From Chelydra serpentina (taxonomy: Eukaryota; Chordata; Testudines; Chelydridae): DNA of 64,000 bases. Of the stretch, positions 46,989 through 59,500 are shown piece by piece. The stretch is taken from positions 52,353,001 to 52,417,000 of the forward strand of contig JBAIAC010000007.1 in assembly GCA_037349315.1 (NCBI GenBank), read 5' to 3'. The notes under the pieces are model-generated. The model was not told the origin of the DNA. It saw only the letters and a program-made list of their open reading frames with translations, and ran no database searches. Numbering within the stretch: the stretch's first letter is position 1; each line of letters opens with the position of its first letter. Position numbers and translations under genes: made by a program.

Positions 46989-49900
46989 TATATGTATATA
47001 GATATAGGTACTTGCATATGTAAATCTATATCTATATATGTATATAGAGATGCATATATTGAGAGGGGTTTTGCAGGGGAGAAAAGCCAGTATACTAAAT
47101 CCAAAGCCATCATTGGTGGGGGTGATCAGAATATGCAAGAGGGATGCTGTGGTGCAGGTATGAGTCAAGCTGTGATAGGGCCATGGTTTTCATGTCCAGA
47201 TGTGAAGAGAGAGGGCAAAACCCAGTTCATTTGCATGGTGCAGGATAGTCATGCTTGCCCAGCAGAAAAGGCAGAGTGTGGGGATTCTTGATGTCACTGC
47301 TACTTCAAAATCCAATAATTCCTCTTGAAGTTGTGCCAGGTGCAGAGCGTCCGTCTGCCGTACTGAATAGTTTTTGCTTTGTAAAGGGAGAGAGACTCCT
47401 TTTCCTTGTACAATTTTTCTGCAGTCTATGATTTACCACCCAGATTGGGGCCTTTAGGCAGGCCGTGAACTCTGTTTCAGCTCCAAAGCAGAAAACGGGG
47501 CGAGGGATAGTAGGCCTTACCTCACGCCTTTATGGAAAGCTGCATGTCTGTCAGAGGTCCTTGGCCAACAAGGCACACCTCCAGCAGACACGTATTGTTG
47601 TAAGATATGGAATACACGAGGTTTGCTCTGTAGGTGAAAGCCATGCTTTTCTTCTCTTCAGGATACTCCGTCTCCTTGCCCTCCTTGACATCAGAGGCCT
47701 TCCCTAACAGTGTAAATGGTTTATTCTCTCCTTTCCAAGTTCAGCTTTCTTTGCTGTAGTTTAGTCCCTGTAGAATCTAGATGTGCACATTCCACCATAG
47801 GTGGGTAAGCTAGAGGCAGGGGAAGAAATGAAAAATATTTCCTTTGGCTATTTCATCCTAAAAATGACACCTGACACGATTGTTTTGGTCTTGGGCATGG
47901 TCGTACTGCTGAGAAAATTAGCAGTGCTCTCTCTTGGCACTGCCTTCCATCCTCTTCCCCTACCACTTATACTGACATCTGAACATGCTCACCAGGGTGG
48001 CTTTGTGGCTTCTGAAAGGAACTGACCAATGAGAGGTGTGCGTTGTTGAAAAATGCTACCTGATTCCTACAGATACTTTTGCCTCTTGCCTTATGTGTAT
48101 AGATCCTAGAGATACTTTAGTTTATCTTAACACAAACTATTGAAGTTAATTCTAAAGAAAACCAAAGGACAGCATAACAGAGTCCATTGAATCAGTCACA
48201 CAAAGCTGGGAATCCATTTGTAGATTGCACTAATTTAAAGAATGAGAATCAACACTGTATCAGTCCATGTACCTGCTGACTGCTGGAGTCACTCATTTAA
48301 ACTAGGGACCTGCATTTTCAGTTTTGGGGGTGCCTGAACTAGTGTTAAACAATAGAAGTGTTCATACTGCTTTAATGTTGTTGTCCTTTAAGTGGAAGTA
48401 GCACTACCTGTACTCACCACGGACACTGATGGAGCTGGAATCAAGGGGATTTCCCTCTTGCTCTGATCACTGAGGCTACGCCTACCTGGCCTGGAGAAAA
48501 TATCCCTACCACATTAAATTCCGTTAAGTGAAAATTGTGCACCCTGTGTTTCTGTTAACACAGGCGTTATCCATAGATTTGCTCTACATACCAAAGAGGG
48601 GAATGTTTATGGAAGGACAAGAGAACCTTGAAAGAAGATGGGAAGGTCTGAGGCCCCTGAGGGCCAAGCTTGGAAGTGTGGCACATGTTCACCTCATCTC
48701 AGTGGACAATTCCTGCTCAGTATTCCAGAAGACGATGAAAAATTCCAAAGTCGCTGCCAATGCGCCCCAGGGGAAAACTCCCAAGCTTTCATTTTCAAGA
48801 GGTTTAAACCTAGGCACCTGAGCACAAATCCATAGTTTAAGCATCTAATCCCACTTATACCTCAAGGTTCTGTTGGTGTCAAGTAATTGTCTGTGTTTTC
48901 CTTAACAATTACTTGGAATAAGGTGATCAGGCCATTGTCACTACAGAGCGCATTTCACTACAGCACCAGAGCAGGGTCAGGAGTAACCTCAGGGCTCTCA
49001 CTTGGCCAAGTGAGAGCATCATGGAGGGGGTGCTCACTGGTTCTAGATGGGAGGACGGTACAGCTCCTGCTCCCTCGTAGTAAACAGTGGTGTGGTTGTG
49101 GAGCAATATTGTAGTTTCTGTAGCTGCTGCCTGCCCTTCTGGTCCCATGGTGAGAAGTAGTTGTTGTGGCTACAGGGTGGAAAGGGGTACACAAGGAAAA
49201 TGGAGCAGTGGGACTAATACGGGGGAAACAGCTCAGATTGATGATACGGGAAAGTCTTAGGAACCTTTATATGGACAAGCTGATATGTCCTGAGTCAGAT
49301 TTGGGACCCCTTGGACAGCCATCCTGAGTAGGATCAATGGGGTCAGGGACAGTCCATGCTCAGATGTCTGGGGATCATCTTCTGCAAAAGGAGTAGCTTT
49401 ATCTACTGGTGTCGTGACAAGGTTTCTCAAGCCCTCCTGCTAATTCAAATCTGTACACTACTGCAAAGTCAGTAAAGCATTTACTATCCAGCCTCAGAAA
49501 CCACAGTCATTTGCTGAAAATCTTACTTCTCCTGGTTCCCCCTCCACCTGTCCTATCTCCTTTCCAGGTGGGGGGAAAGAAATCCAACTTGCCCAAAGGG
49601 GAAAGGAAAAATTGTATTTACCCAGGTTCTGGGATGTGCTGTCACCCCCGTCCGGAGAGGAGAAATCCTGTCTCTTCTGATGTTATGTCAGAGTCTGCTT
49701 CAGGCCAAGAACATTGTTCAAGACTCACATGGTTGCTTATGCTGTTGTGCAAACAGCATGTAAATGAATCAAAATGTCTTATCCATAATGAGAATATTTC
49801 ATGCTTTTTTAATCTATTAGATATGGAAATATTTTTTGAAACTGAAAATGCAGTCAGTAGAATTTAAATTGAAATGTAATACATGTAAAATATATTTTAG

Positions 49901-50039
49901 TTGAGAATTTTGTAAAATGCACTTTTTTGTGTCTCTTCCCTGGTTTCCCAGATCTGTATTTCAGTGTTTACAGATGGAATGAGAACATTCCCTATACCCT
50001 CCTTCTGTGAGAAAGATATATTAGAAGTAATTCTTAAAA

Positions 50040-50045
50040 AATAAA
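50040..50045 (+). terminator. BAHD1: Probable distal polyadenylation signal of BAHD1
   Basis: AATAAA is followed by TGTTGTGCAGTTTTTATTTT (50083 onward), a suitable GU/U-rich downstream element. Cleavage would fall near 50060-50070. Confidence 0.5.
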
Positions 50046-50069
50046 TTTGAAAAATTGTATTGATTTAGA

Positions 50070-50693
50070 AAAGAAATGTCAAGTGTTGTGCAGTTTTTAT
50101 TTTTCGCTGTCACTCAGAATTCCATACGGCTTACAGCACTGGCCACTTTTCAGGCTGGGGGGGGCTCTTTGAATAATTTAAGAGGAGAATTGAGTAGAGG
50201 CCAGTAATCCAGGAACCAGAAGCGAGCAAGATTGAGTCAGTTAGGAGCAGATGTTAATGTGCAACCTTGGTATGTTTGATTGATGGGAAACTTTCAGTTG
50301 GGAGCAAGGAGGGGGGTACTCATGGAGGTGTGGATATCTGTAGGGTTGTAGAATGAGCCAACAAAGGGATAGGGAAAGTAGTTAGGTATCTTTGTGTGTG
50401 TCGAGAGAGCCACCCAAGGAGGAAGATGCTGAGTGAGCACCAAATGGGGGCATTGTTTTTTTGAAATCTGGTTTTCTATGGCCTCCATCCCAGGAGTATC
50501 TGAGAGAGGATGTCTTCCTCTCAAATGAATTAAAAATAAAAAAGAAGTTGACTTTTTAGTGGTAAAAGCCAAAACCCCTCGGCTTCCAAGTCCCGTGCCT
50601 TGAGAACACCAGACGGAAACGCCCATTGGAACAGACGCATTCAGCAAAGCATTCTGAGGGATGACGGATTATCACTTTGGGAGGGGGGAGAGG
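50070..50693. other. Intergenic sequence
   Basis: No gene or recognised repeat. Short open frames on both strands have no support. Confidence 0.4.
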
Positions 50694-50973
50694 CAGTAGC
50701 GCAGCCAGGTCTGGAGCGCAGGGGGAGCGGCGCTATAAAAGGCGCCTCCCCCTGTACTCACCCGGCGGCGCTCTGGGACTTCGGCGGCACTCCGGGTCTT
50801 TGGTGGCACCCCGCACCAAAATGCCACCGAAGACCCAGAGCGCCCCCAGGTGAGTGCAAGAAGCGGCGCTTAAAAAGAAGCGGCACCTTTTTTTAGTGCT
50901 GCTAAAAAAAGGCACCGCTTCTGCTCAAGGGGGAGCGGCCGCTCCCCCTGCTCCCCCCCTGGCTACGCTACTG
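50694..50973. mobile_element. GC-rich 280-bp MITE with perfect target duplication
   Basis: The termini are CAGTAGCGCAGCCAGG and, inward from the right, CAGTAGCGTAGCCAGG, 15 of 16 matching. A perfect 8-bp duplication GGGAGAGG flanks it (50686-50693 and 50974-50981), pointing to hAT-type transposition. The interior is very GC-rich, has a TATAAAA box at 50734-50740, and holds an A7/T7 hairpin near 50888-50910. There is no transposase. Confidence 0.85.
50734..50740 (+). promoter_or_regulatory. TATA box-like motif within the MITE
   Basis: TATAAAA is embedded in the near-palindrome GGCGC-TATAAAA-GGCGCC. This is a strong sequence match in a GC-rich setting. Promoter activity is untested. Confidence 0.3.
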
Positions 50974-51039
50974 GGGAGAGGGAGGGAATGAGAGGAAGTG
51001 AGAGTCCCTTCCACATCACCAGGAGATCAGTGGATGTCC

Positions 51040-51305
51040 GTAATTTGTATTACAGTAGTGCCTAGAGACCCCAACTGTGACAGAGAGACCCTGTTGTGCT
51101 GGGCACTGTACATGCACATAGTGAGAGACCGTCCCTGTCCCAAAGAGCTTACAGTCAAAATAGACAGAACAAAGAAAGGGTGGAGAGGAAACCGAGGCAG
51201 AGAGGGGTGAAGTGACCTGCCTATGCTCACCCAGCAGGTCAGTGTCAGGGCTGGGAATAGAAGCCAGGTCCTCTGACTCCTAGGCTGGTGCTCCATCCAC
51301 TGGAC
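51040..51305 (-). repeat. CORE-SINE (MIR-like) copy
   Basis: The right end on the plus strand, CAGTGTCAGGGCTGGGAATA then CAGGTCCTCTGACTCC and TGCTCCATCCACTGGA, is the reverse complement of the tRNA-derived MIR head. The left part CAGTAGTGCCTAGAGACCCC and CAAAGAGCTTACAGTC is the tail common in turtles. It is nearly full length. Confidence 0.65.
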
Positions 51306-54130
51306 TCACTTTCTTTGTCTATTGCTCTGTGTTCAAATCTAAATGGATCTAAATCGGGCTGGTTTATTTTACGCAAATTAAATATTGTGTTTTCTTTGAG
51401 GCTGTTGGCAGGTTCACTGTGGGATTTGGATCCACTGGGAGAGCAACTTCGTCCGCTGCAGCAGGTTGAAGAAAGCTTGGAGAGTGAGGTGGCTGCAGAA
51501 ATGGGTCTGTAAGGCTGCTAGCTGGGAGGGAAAACTTGGCACTGCAGGTTATGTGGGTGTGCACCATCTGGTGACTAGGCCATCGCTATCTATTGACAAA
51601 GCCACCAGCAGTCGGTTAAGACACAAGGAGGGAGAGATGCATGCAGGGAGTTAGCTAGTGAACATCCCGAGCCACAAAGCTGTATACTTATTTTGATTTC
51701 TATAAAATACTACAGTGTTGGACATTTCTGGACTTGCTGGTTTGTGCGTGGTCCATTTCCCAAGTGTGTCATACTAACTGTTTATCAAGAGCTGCGTTCA
51801 CAAGCTCTTCACTACTTCTGAATTGTTCAAATGTCTCTCCTTTTATTTTCCTTCTCTCGCACAGATTTGGAGACGCATTGAGCATCACAACCACCAAAGA
51901 GCATTTATTGATGGTATCCTTGCTCATCAGCTAGTAATGGACCTAATTTCTTTCTGACTTTCCCCATGTTAGTAGTACCCTTTCTGACACCCCCACATAC
52001 ACACCCTTGCCCTCTTTGGCTGCTTTAATCCTGCATTTTTGCTGCCTTTATCTTTTCTCTGCAGCCTTAACTGATTATGTTCTTTTTTGCTTCTGTCTCG
52101 CTTCCAAGGACGCCTTCTATTATACCTCCGATCTCTGATTAGTCCTTGATGAAGCCATGTTGGCCACGCCTTGCTGTGTTCTTTTACAGTGGAATAGTAG
52201 CCTGTGTGTTCATTCCTTCTCTCTCTTGTGCGCGCTCTCTCTGGAGTGTCTTCATTTCTAGCTCCTGCAGACAGTAGCACCAGGCTCAGGCAAGGAAACG
52301 TTCCACACAGGGAGCCATCTGCACTGGGAAACAGGTGAGTGATCCCATGCCCTGTCCCTCAGTGGCCACCTCCGTGTGTAAAAATACATCTGCAGAGGAG
52401 TGTGACGCCGTCATCTGCCAATGTCTCAGTCCAGGAGGTGAGAGCAAGCTTATAAAACCGGGTTTACGCTTGAAAGGAAGAAAAATGCCTCAAATGGAGA
52501 GGCGAGCATAGTATCTTGAGACTGTTGGTAGTTTGGGCTTTGGGGGAGGAGAAGGGAAGTAGGGCTTTTGATGGGTGCTTGACTATTAGGTAGGTCTGCC
52601 ATCTGGTGGCAGACTCATGACTGGGAAGCATAGCCAGAGTGTTCTGCGTGGTAGTGAGGGTAAGAACTGATCTAGCTGTCATCATCACTACGTTAAAAGG
52701 AGCCAAATCCTGGAGTCCTTACTCAAGTTATCAAAAAAAACCCAAAGAAAACCCCTCTTCCTCCTCCCTCCCCACAGGAGTTTTGTTTTGAAAAGGACTG
52801 AGAACTGCAGGCTTGGCCATAGTACCTATTGCTGAATCACACCCAACAAGCATAGCTCCCTGGAGAAACACTGCTGCTGGATGGCAAGGCCAGTACAGCA
52901 AGGATCGGAGATCATTGGGACGGGGGTCAGTGCCTTGAGCTGCTTACCTTGAGGTCCAATGAAAAGAACCAGGAAGATCTCCAAAACTCAGCAGTGCCCT
53001 GAGTGTGCTCTATGAGGCTCGGCCAAGCCCCTCGATATGAGCAGACATAGAGCAGTTTGGATTATGTGGTGATTTCCTCTCTGTAGGCCCTTGGAAATGA
53101 AAAGGGCAATTTACAGATGTGATGGGAGATGGACCCCATACACAAGTGAAGAGAGAGAATGAGTCCTGGGAGCGAGACGAGGGAGGAGGGGGAAAAAAAG
53201 AATCAATGTCTGTTACTGACACTGAATTAGCTCCTAAGTATACAGAGGGGGGTGAATTGGTGTGGTTTGTGGGAGGGATGGTGGGGTAACACAGAGTAAC
53301 CACATACAGTATGTGCAAAATGCCTCAGACCCCAGCCCAGCATGTCATAAATACAGTGGGTGGTTTAACCGGCTTCTGGGGAGGGCAGTCCTCTCACCTT
53401 TCACTCCCAGAGCTCCAGTGATGCATCCTATCTTTAACCCCATCAATGCCACGGGAGGCTATTCTGTAGCCCATACACTCACTACTACCCACTCCTCACA
53501 TATTACGTGTCCTTGCCAATTTCAGGTCCATGGGAGTGCTATGTAGGCAGATAGTGAGGATACAGAGAAACAACTTGCAGGTCTGAGAAAGCTCAGCACA
53601 GACCTCTGTGAACTGAACGACTTTTCTTGTGGATTTTTAGAGTCGCATTTTGGGTGTTATGAATCCCAGTTCTGAGCTGTCTCTTTTTGTGCTGTCATAA
53701 AGAATACTTGTTTTGTTTGTTTTTTCTTCACCTACGGATACAATTCAATTATAAGTTTATCTAGGTTGTTGGGTGAAGGTAATGTTCTGGAGTTGTAGGA
53801 GATAATCCATAGAGACAATTCCAAATTATGGAACACTTCCTGCTATTGATGGAATCCAAATTAAATTCAGTAAACATCACAGTAACCTGAGCTTGCAAGT
53901 ATGTACAAACTCCCACAGTGCACTTGTGCAAAGACTGTTTTGAAGCATGGTAAGTGAGGACATGCAGTGCCGAGACATAATTTTGCTTGCTGGAATAATG
54001 CTGTGTGGACAACCAGCCATGTTTGTGTAACCCGTTCAGACATGCTCTGGTGCAGTGTGGATAGGCCCTCCCTGGCTTTTTAGAAAGATGCGGCTGCAGC
54101 TCCTGAGCTGCTTTTAAAGGGAATGTTCTC
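51306..54130. other. Intergenic sequence with one exon-like segment
   Basis: No gene is recognised. An exon-like segment with good splice signals occurs at 52271-52334 and a weaker terminal-exon-like frame at 51412-51512; both are discussed as findings. The rest looks like ordinary non-coding sequence. Confidence 0.4.
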
Positions 54131-54839
54131 ATGCAAAATGGAAATGACTGCCTAGGAAGGAGTACTGCGGAAAGGGATCTGGGGGTCATAGTGGATCACA
54201 AGCTAAATATGAGTGAACAGTGTATGTTGCACACACACAAAAAAGCAAACAGAATTGTGGGATGTATTAGCAGGAGTGTTGTAAGCAAGACACGAGAAGT
54301 AATTCTTCCTCTCTGCTCCATACTGACTAGGCCTCAACTGGAGTACTGTGTCCAGTTCTGGGAGCCACATTTCAGGAAAGATGTGGACAAATTTTAGAGA
54401 GTCCAGAGAAGAACAACAAAAATGATTAAAGGTCTAGAAAGCATGACCTATAAGGGAAGATTGAAAAAATTGGGTTTGTTTAGCCTGCAGAAGAGAAGAC
54501 TGAGGGGGGACATAACAGTTTTCAAGTACATAAAAGATTGTTACAAGGAGGAGGGAGAAAAATTGTTGTTCTTAACCTCTGAGGATAGGATAAGAAGTAA
54601 TGGGCTTAAATTGCAGCAAGGGCAGCTTAGGTTGGATATTAGGAAAAACTTCCTATCTGTCAGGGTGGTTAAGCACTGGAATAAATTGCCTAGGGAGGTT
54701 GTGAAATCTCCATCATTAGAGATTTTTAAGAGCAGGTTAGAAAACACCTGTCAGGGACTTAGTCCTGCTCTGAGTGCAGGGGACTGGACTAGATGATCTC
54801 TCGAGATCCCTTTCAGTCCTGCGATTCTATGATTCTATA
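54131..54839 (+). mobile_element. CR1 LINE 3' end
   Basis: Two readable frames cover the end of the CR1 reverse-transcriptase [22 protein letters not shown], then [20 protein letters not shown], and in a second frame LGLFSLQKRRLRGDI, then VKHWNKLPREVVKSPSLEIF. The 3' end is the diagnostic tail ATTCTATGATTCTATA. It is 5'-truncated as usual. One stop and frame change near 54395 mark it as dead, but it is otherwise well preserved, which suggests a fairly young copy. Confidence 0.9.
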
Positions 54840-55735
54840 CTGCCCCTGTCAGCCTTCTGGTACGTTTCATTAAAAGCTCCAGGACCTGCTTCTTTGTAGG
54901 ATTATGCTTTTTGCCAGAGGATACAGTGCCCTCAATTTCTTTACCAAGAATCCTTGTTACCAGTGCTGTTCCTTACAGAAAACTCCGTGCAAGTTTTACC
55001 TGTAAACCAGAAAAATTGATAGAAATGAGAGATAATGTAGGGTGAGATCAGGAAAAAAAGGCTTCTTGACAATGAAATTGATTAAGATGTGAATAGTCTC
55101 CCAAAGGAAGCGAGTAACTTCTGCATGTAACATTTAAATTGGACAGCACAGAACAGTAAGTTCAGGAGACAGAGTGCTGTGTATTCCTGCTTCCATGACC
55201 GCAGGCTTTTGTTCCAGAATCATTCCTATTACATTTTTTTCTTTGTTTATTTGAATCCTTTTGGTTGCAAAGAGATCTTTGCAAAAGTGAATCTACCTTA
55301 ACTCAATATCTTGCTTGTTTACCTCCCTGGGTCTGGAGACAGCCTGAAGCAATAGCTCTAAGAGAAGTGTGTGACTAGCACTTGTTAATACTGAAAATCA
55401 ACAATGACAAGATTGTCAGCATTAACTATTTAACTGCCCATCATTTTAGCTGAAACAGCCAGGTAATCTTTCCATCCAACAATCCCAACCACCTTCCATG
55501 CCTTCCCAAGTGCTAAAAGCCCCACCAGGGCCTTAATCAAAGTCAAAATCCCCCAGCTTCCCCTTGTTAGCTTCCCTAGGCATTGCCAACATAAGTCCAT
55601 GGCACATCGAAAACATGGGGACAATGTAAAACAGAATTGGATTTTGTATCAAAGCCAGCAACATGAGGAATACTGGCCCTAGTCTCAATTGTTTTCATAT
55701 TTATATTAAATGAACTCTTTCTGTGAACCTGATAT
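54840..55735. other. Intergenic sequence
   Basis: Nothing is recognised in this stretch. Confidence 0.4.
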
Positions 55736-55970
55736 TGGTAGGGAATTTATGGCCTGACACACTACAGAGGTCTTTGGGACTGCATGCTCTGGGTGTCCCT
55801 AAGCCTCCCACTGCCAGAAGCTGGAACTGGACAATGGGATGGATCGCTCAATAATTGCCCTGTTTTGTTCATTCCCTCTGAAGCATCTGGCATTGGCACT
55901 GTCAGAGACAGAATACTGGGCTAGACCGCCCATTAGTCTGACCCAATACGGACGTTCTTATGTTCTTATG
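55736..55970 (+). mobile_element. CR1/L3-type LINE 3' end
   Basis: GGCTAGACCGCCCATTAGTC followed by CTGACCCAATACGG and the tail TTCTTATGTTCTTATG is a classic sauropsid CR1 3' terminus, of a different subfamily from the one at 54131. Only about 235 bp remain. Confidence 0.8.
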
Positions 55971-56643
55971 ATCACTATACTAGATGTGACACTTCTGCGT
56001 TGCTAGAGAGATGGACTGTATGAGCTACTAGGCCAGGCAACATGTACTCTGTCAAGATGGACCTATATTTTCCAGCAGGACCTGTGGTTTCTCCAGTAGT
56101 GTGGTGTGGCAGTCTCAGGAGTTCATGGTGGTTTAATTTAAATAACAAATGTAATGCTTTAATGAACTAAATGACAATGATTAGCACAACCAGTGCAGTA
56201 GCCCCATGTGCTGCTTGTTTAGATATTAAATGCATGCTGCTCTATATTTTCAGTGGGCCACATCTGTAGTGAAAACGTGTAAATACCTTGTAGAAGTTGC
56301 TGGGGGAAGCTGGAGGTTTGGGCACATTGGAAGAAACAGTTTGGGCATTTGGCACCTGGGAAGGTGCTGGAAGTCTTTTAGGGTTATGGCACATCAGATG
56401 GATGTTGACATTTAAATTGTCATCTTAGGTTTCAGAATGAAGTCCGCTGAGATAATGAGCCGGTTCAGACCTCAAAGCTATTGTTTCATACTGTCTGCAG
56501 TCTCACAAAGACAACACTCTGTTTACATTTGCTTCATGGTTTTACACTTTTCTTATTTGGGATATAAAATATTTTTTAAATGAAAGCTGAGATTCTGGAG
56601 CACAATTCTGTGGCAAGTGATGGATTCTAGGGCACGTTCCCCA
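55971..56643. other. Intergenic sequence
   Basis: No gene or repeat is recognised. Confidence 0.4.
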
Positions 56644-56901
56644 CAGAGTTTATGTCTACAGAGCAAAAGCTGTACATCAGCTAGCCTAGCTGAGCTAGCT
56701 TTATTCCAGTTAGCATGTGTAATGGTAGCAGTGACGGTAACTCAGCGCAGACTTGCAAGCCAAGTACAGAGCCAGGGTTTGGGCCAGGCGTGTATGATCT
56801 GTGCTAAAGCCCACACTGCACTGTCTGCACTGCTCAGTAACCCAAGCTAGCTCAGACAGGCAAGTGCATGCACAGCTTTTCCTCTGTAAACATAAACTCT
56901 G
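56644..56901. mobile_element. Fold-back/MITE element with 34-bp inverted ends
   Basis: The left CAGAGTTTATGTCTACAGAG and the reverse complement of the right end match at 31 of 34 positions. The ends carry a TATGTCTACAG motif like the fold-back copies at 19104 and 38908. The 258-bp interior contains CTAGCTGAGCTAGC palindromes and no frame of interest. A target duplication is not obvious. Confidence 0.7.
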
Positions 56902-57865
56902 TGACTTGTGGTACTTATTTCACAGGGGGTAAGGCCAGCAGGGACCACCACCTCATCTGGATAGTGGACAGTTCCTGGATGCCATCGTGTCATGAAGTCA
57001 GAGAGCATAAGCTGTTGGTTACATTTAACTGCCACGACAACATGTGTAATTGTATCTGACAGCAATTGTGTCACAGCAAAGTGACAGGAGCAGTTGACTG
57101 TCAGATTAAAGTGACAGAATACTCTTAACAATTTTCCCACAGCTTTGTCCCATTCAAGTGACTACTGAAAAATGAGCCACAGACAAAATGAGCCATAGCA
57201 TGTCGTAGCTGAGTGTTTTGACTGATTAAAGATGGCAGGATCAGTCTCGGAGGGAGGGAGAATCTTCCAGGAAAAAGTGGGAGCATTAACATAGGCCCAT
57301 ATTAACTAGTCTAGGACAGCCAAGAAAGAGAAATCACGGCTTGAATAAAGGTAGATGTGCTTCTCCAGTGGCTGCCATTGGTCTGTAGCCTTTTTCTCTC
57401 TCCCTTTCAGCCAACACCATTTTCCCAGATCAATAATTATTTAGAAACTTGAAAGTCTCATTCACAAACCTAGCACTTGTCTTCAAGAGAAGCACAATTG
57501 CGTTTACTATCATGCCTCCTTTGTTCTTTTCTGAGGTAACAGCAGCACCATCAACAGAACTTCTGGATGAGCACATTCCAGAACCGACATCCCACTAAGA
57601 TAGAAAGTACATCCCACCATGGCTTGAATAGCAAACTTTAAGAGTGACCTGCAAAGAATTTATTACAAATGGGCTTCTGCCTTTTGTTTGTTTATGATGG
57701 AGAAAGAATGTCTGAAAGATTTTTCGTTTCTGTGTTTAAAAAAATAAGATCTGTTTTTGTTTTAAGCCTAAGAAATATCAGGAATGCCAAGTTTTCTCTT
57801 TTCTGGTTTTACAGGAGGATTTCTTACAGGTCTCAGGGATGTTTATCATGAGCTCTAACACATTA
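56902..57865. other. Intergenic sequence
   Basis: No gene is recognised; ordinary AT-rich non-coding sequence. Confidence 0.4.
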
Positions 57866-59030
57866 AGGGAACAAAGAGAACCATGGGAGTTAGGTGCCAG
57901 TCAGCCTACTTCAATACCTGGAAAGATGCTGGAACAAATTATTAATTCATTTGTAAGCACCTAGAGGATAAGAAGTTTATACGGAATAGCCAGCATGGAT
58001 TTGTCAAGAACAAATCAGGCCAGACAATCTAATTTATTTCTTTGACAGGGTTACTGGCCTAATGGATAAGGGGGAAGCAGTAGACATGATATATCTTGAT
58101 TTTGTAAGGTTTTTGACACAGTCCCATGTGACATACTCATAAGCAAACTAGGGAAATGTGGTCTACATAAAACTACTATAAAATGGTTGCGTATCTGATT
58201 GAAAAACCATACTGAGACACTATCAATGGTTCACAGTCAAACTTGAGGACATGTATAGTGCGGTCTGGCACTATTCAATGTTTTAATTAATGATTTGGAT
58301 TATGAAGTGGAGAGTATGCTTATAAAATTTCCAGATGACACCAAGCTGGGAGGGTTCACAAGCACTTTGGAGGGCAGGATTAAAATTCAAAATAACCTTG
58401 ACGAATTGGTCTGAAATCAACAAGATGAAATTCAGTAAAGATAAGTACAAAGTACTACACTTAGGAAGGAAAAATCAAACACAGCTAGAAAATGGGGAAT
58501 AACTGTCAAAGTTGGTAGTACTGCCGAAAAGGATCTGGGAGTTATAGAGGATTACAAATGAATGAGTCAACAATGTGATGCAGTTGCAAAAAAGTCTAGT
58601 ATTGTGGGATGTATTAACAGGAGTGTCAGATGCAGGACAGGGGAGGTAGTTGTTCCGCTCTACTTGGCACTGATAAGATGTCAGCTGGAGTACTGTGTCC
58701 AGCTCTGGGTGCCACAAGTTGAGAGTTGTGTGGACAAATTGGAGAGTCCAAAGGAGAGCAACAAAAATGTTACAAGGTTTAGAAAACCTGACCTGTGAGG
58801 AAAGGTTATAAAACCTGGGCATGTTTAGTCTTGAGAAAAGAAGACTAAGGGAACCTGATATGTCTTTAAATATGTTAAGGACTGTTATAAAGACTGATCA
58901 ATTGTTCTCCATGTCCACTGAAGGTAGACCAAGAGGTAATGGGCTTAATCTACTGCAAGGGAGAGATTTAGGTTAGATGTTAGAAAAAACTTTCTAACTA
59001 TAAGGATAGTTAACAAACACTACTTTATCC
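57866..59030 (+). mobile_element. CR1 LINE fragment, degenerate
   Basis: Readable pieces include a QHGFVKN-like SQHGFVKNKSGQTI block (about 57985-58030), DMIYLDFVRFLTQSHVTYS (YLDFSKAFDTV in the family, about 58086), NDLDYEVESMLIKFPDDTKL (about 58290-58349), where the catalytic FADD has become FPDD, and LEYCVQLWVPQ (about 58687). Many stops and frameshifts are present. The tail near 59030 is lost. It is clearly older than the CR1 at 54131. Confidence 0.8.
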
Positions 59031-59492
59031 AAAAGGTTAATTAGTTACTGAAGTTCAATGTGTTCAGTAAAAACAAAGAAAAACCGAAAGAGTTCTAAAT
59101 TATCTGGCGAAAAATCCCCTCCCCTCTCAATTACTTAATTTTCAGTTTCTTGACTCTTACAATGTCAACATTTCACTGATTCTCCCATACCATAGAGTCT
59201 TCCAGGCTAGAGAGGATTTGAATTTTTCATATTAAAAAGAAAAGTGAAAAAACCAAACAAACATTTTTCAAGTCTTTGGCATCCAGACTGAGAAATAAAG
59301 GGAACAACCCCTCAATTTTTCCCTTTGCAGGCCACATTTAACAAGGAGAAACATCCCTTTTAGTCCTTCTACTGTGTGTATTACACTACTGTGTATTGTA
59401 TGTAGAGGAACTATTCATCTCTATTCAAGCCCTGCTAAGCACCATCTAACAGTCCCTCTAGCAAGCTGCATACACCCCTCACAACCAGCACA
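59031..59492. other. Intergenic sequence
   Basis: No gene or repeat is recognised. Confidence 0.4.
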
Positions 59493-59500
59493 GGTTAGAG

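Larger units (their letters stand above)
46731..50062 (+). other. BAHD1: Probable BAHD1 3' UTR
   Basis: No convincing further exon or recognised repeat occurs between the stop and the AATAAA at 50040. The segment before that signal (TTTTGTAAAATGCACTTTTT near 49909) looks like an AU-rich mammal-like 3' UTR end. A length of about 3.3 kb would be somewhat longer than I expect for mammals. An AT-rich, partly palindromic tract lies at 46968-47060. Confidence 0.5.

Noticed and set aside
46898..47291. Overlapping frames in the 3' UTR
   Set aside because: They come from the AT-rich tract and have isoleucine/tyrosine-rich nonsense composition.
51862..51912. Exon-like segment after TCTCGCACAG
   Set aside because: The following donor (GTATCC) is poor and the peptide matches nothing I know.
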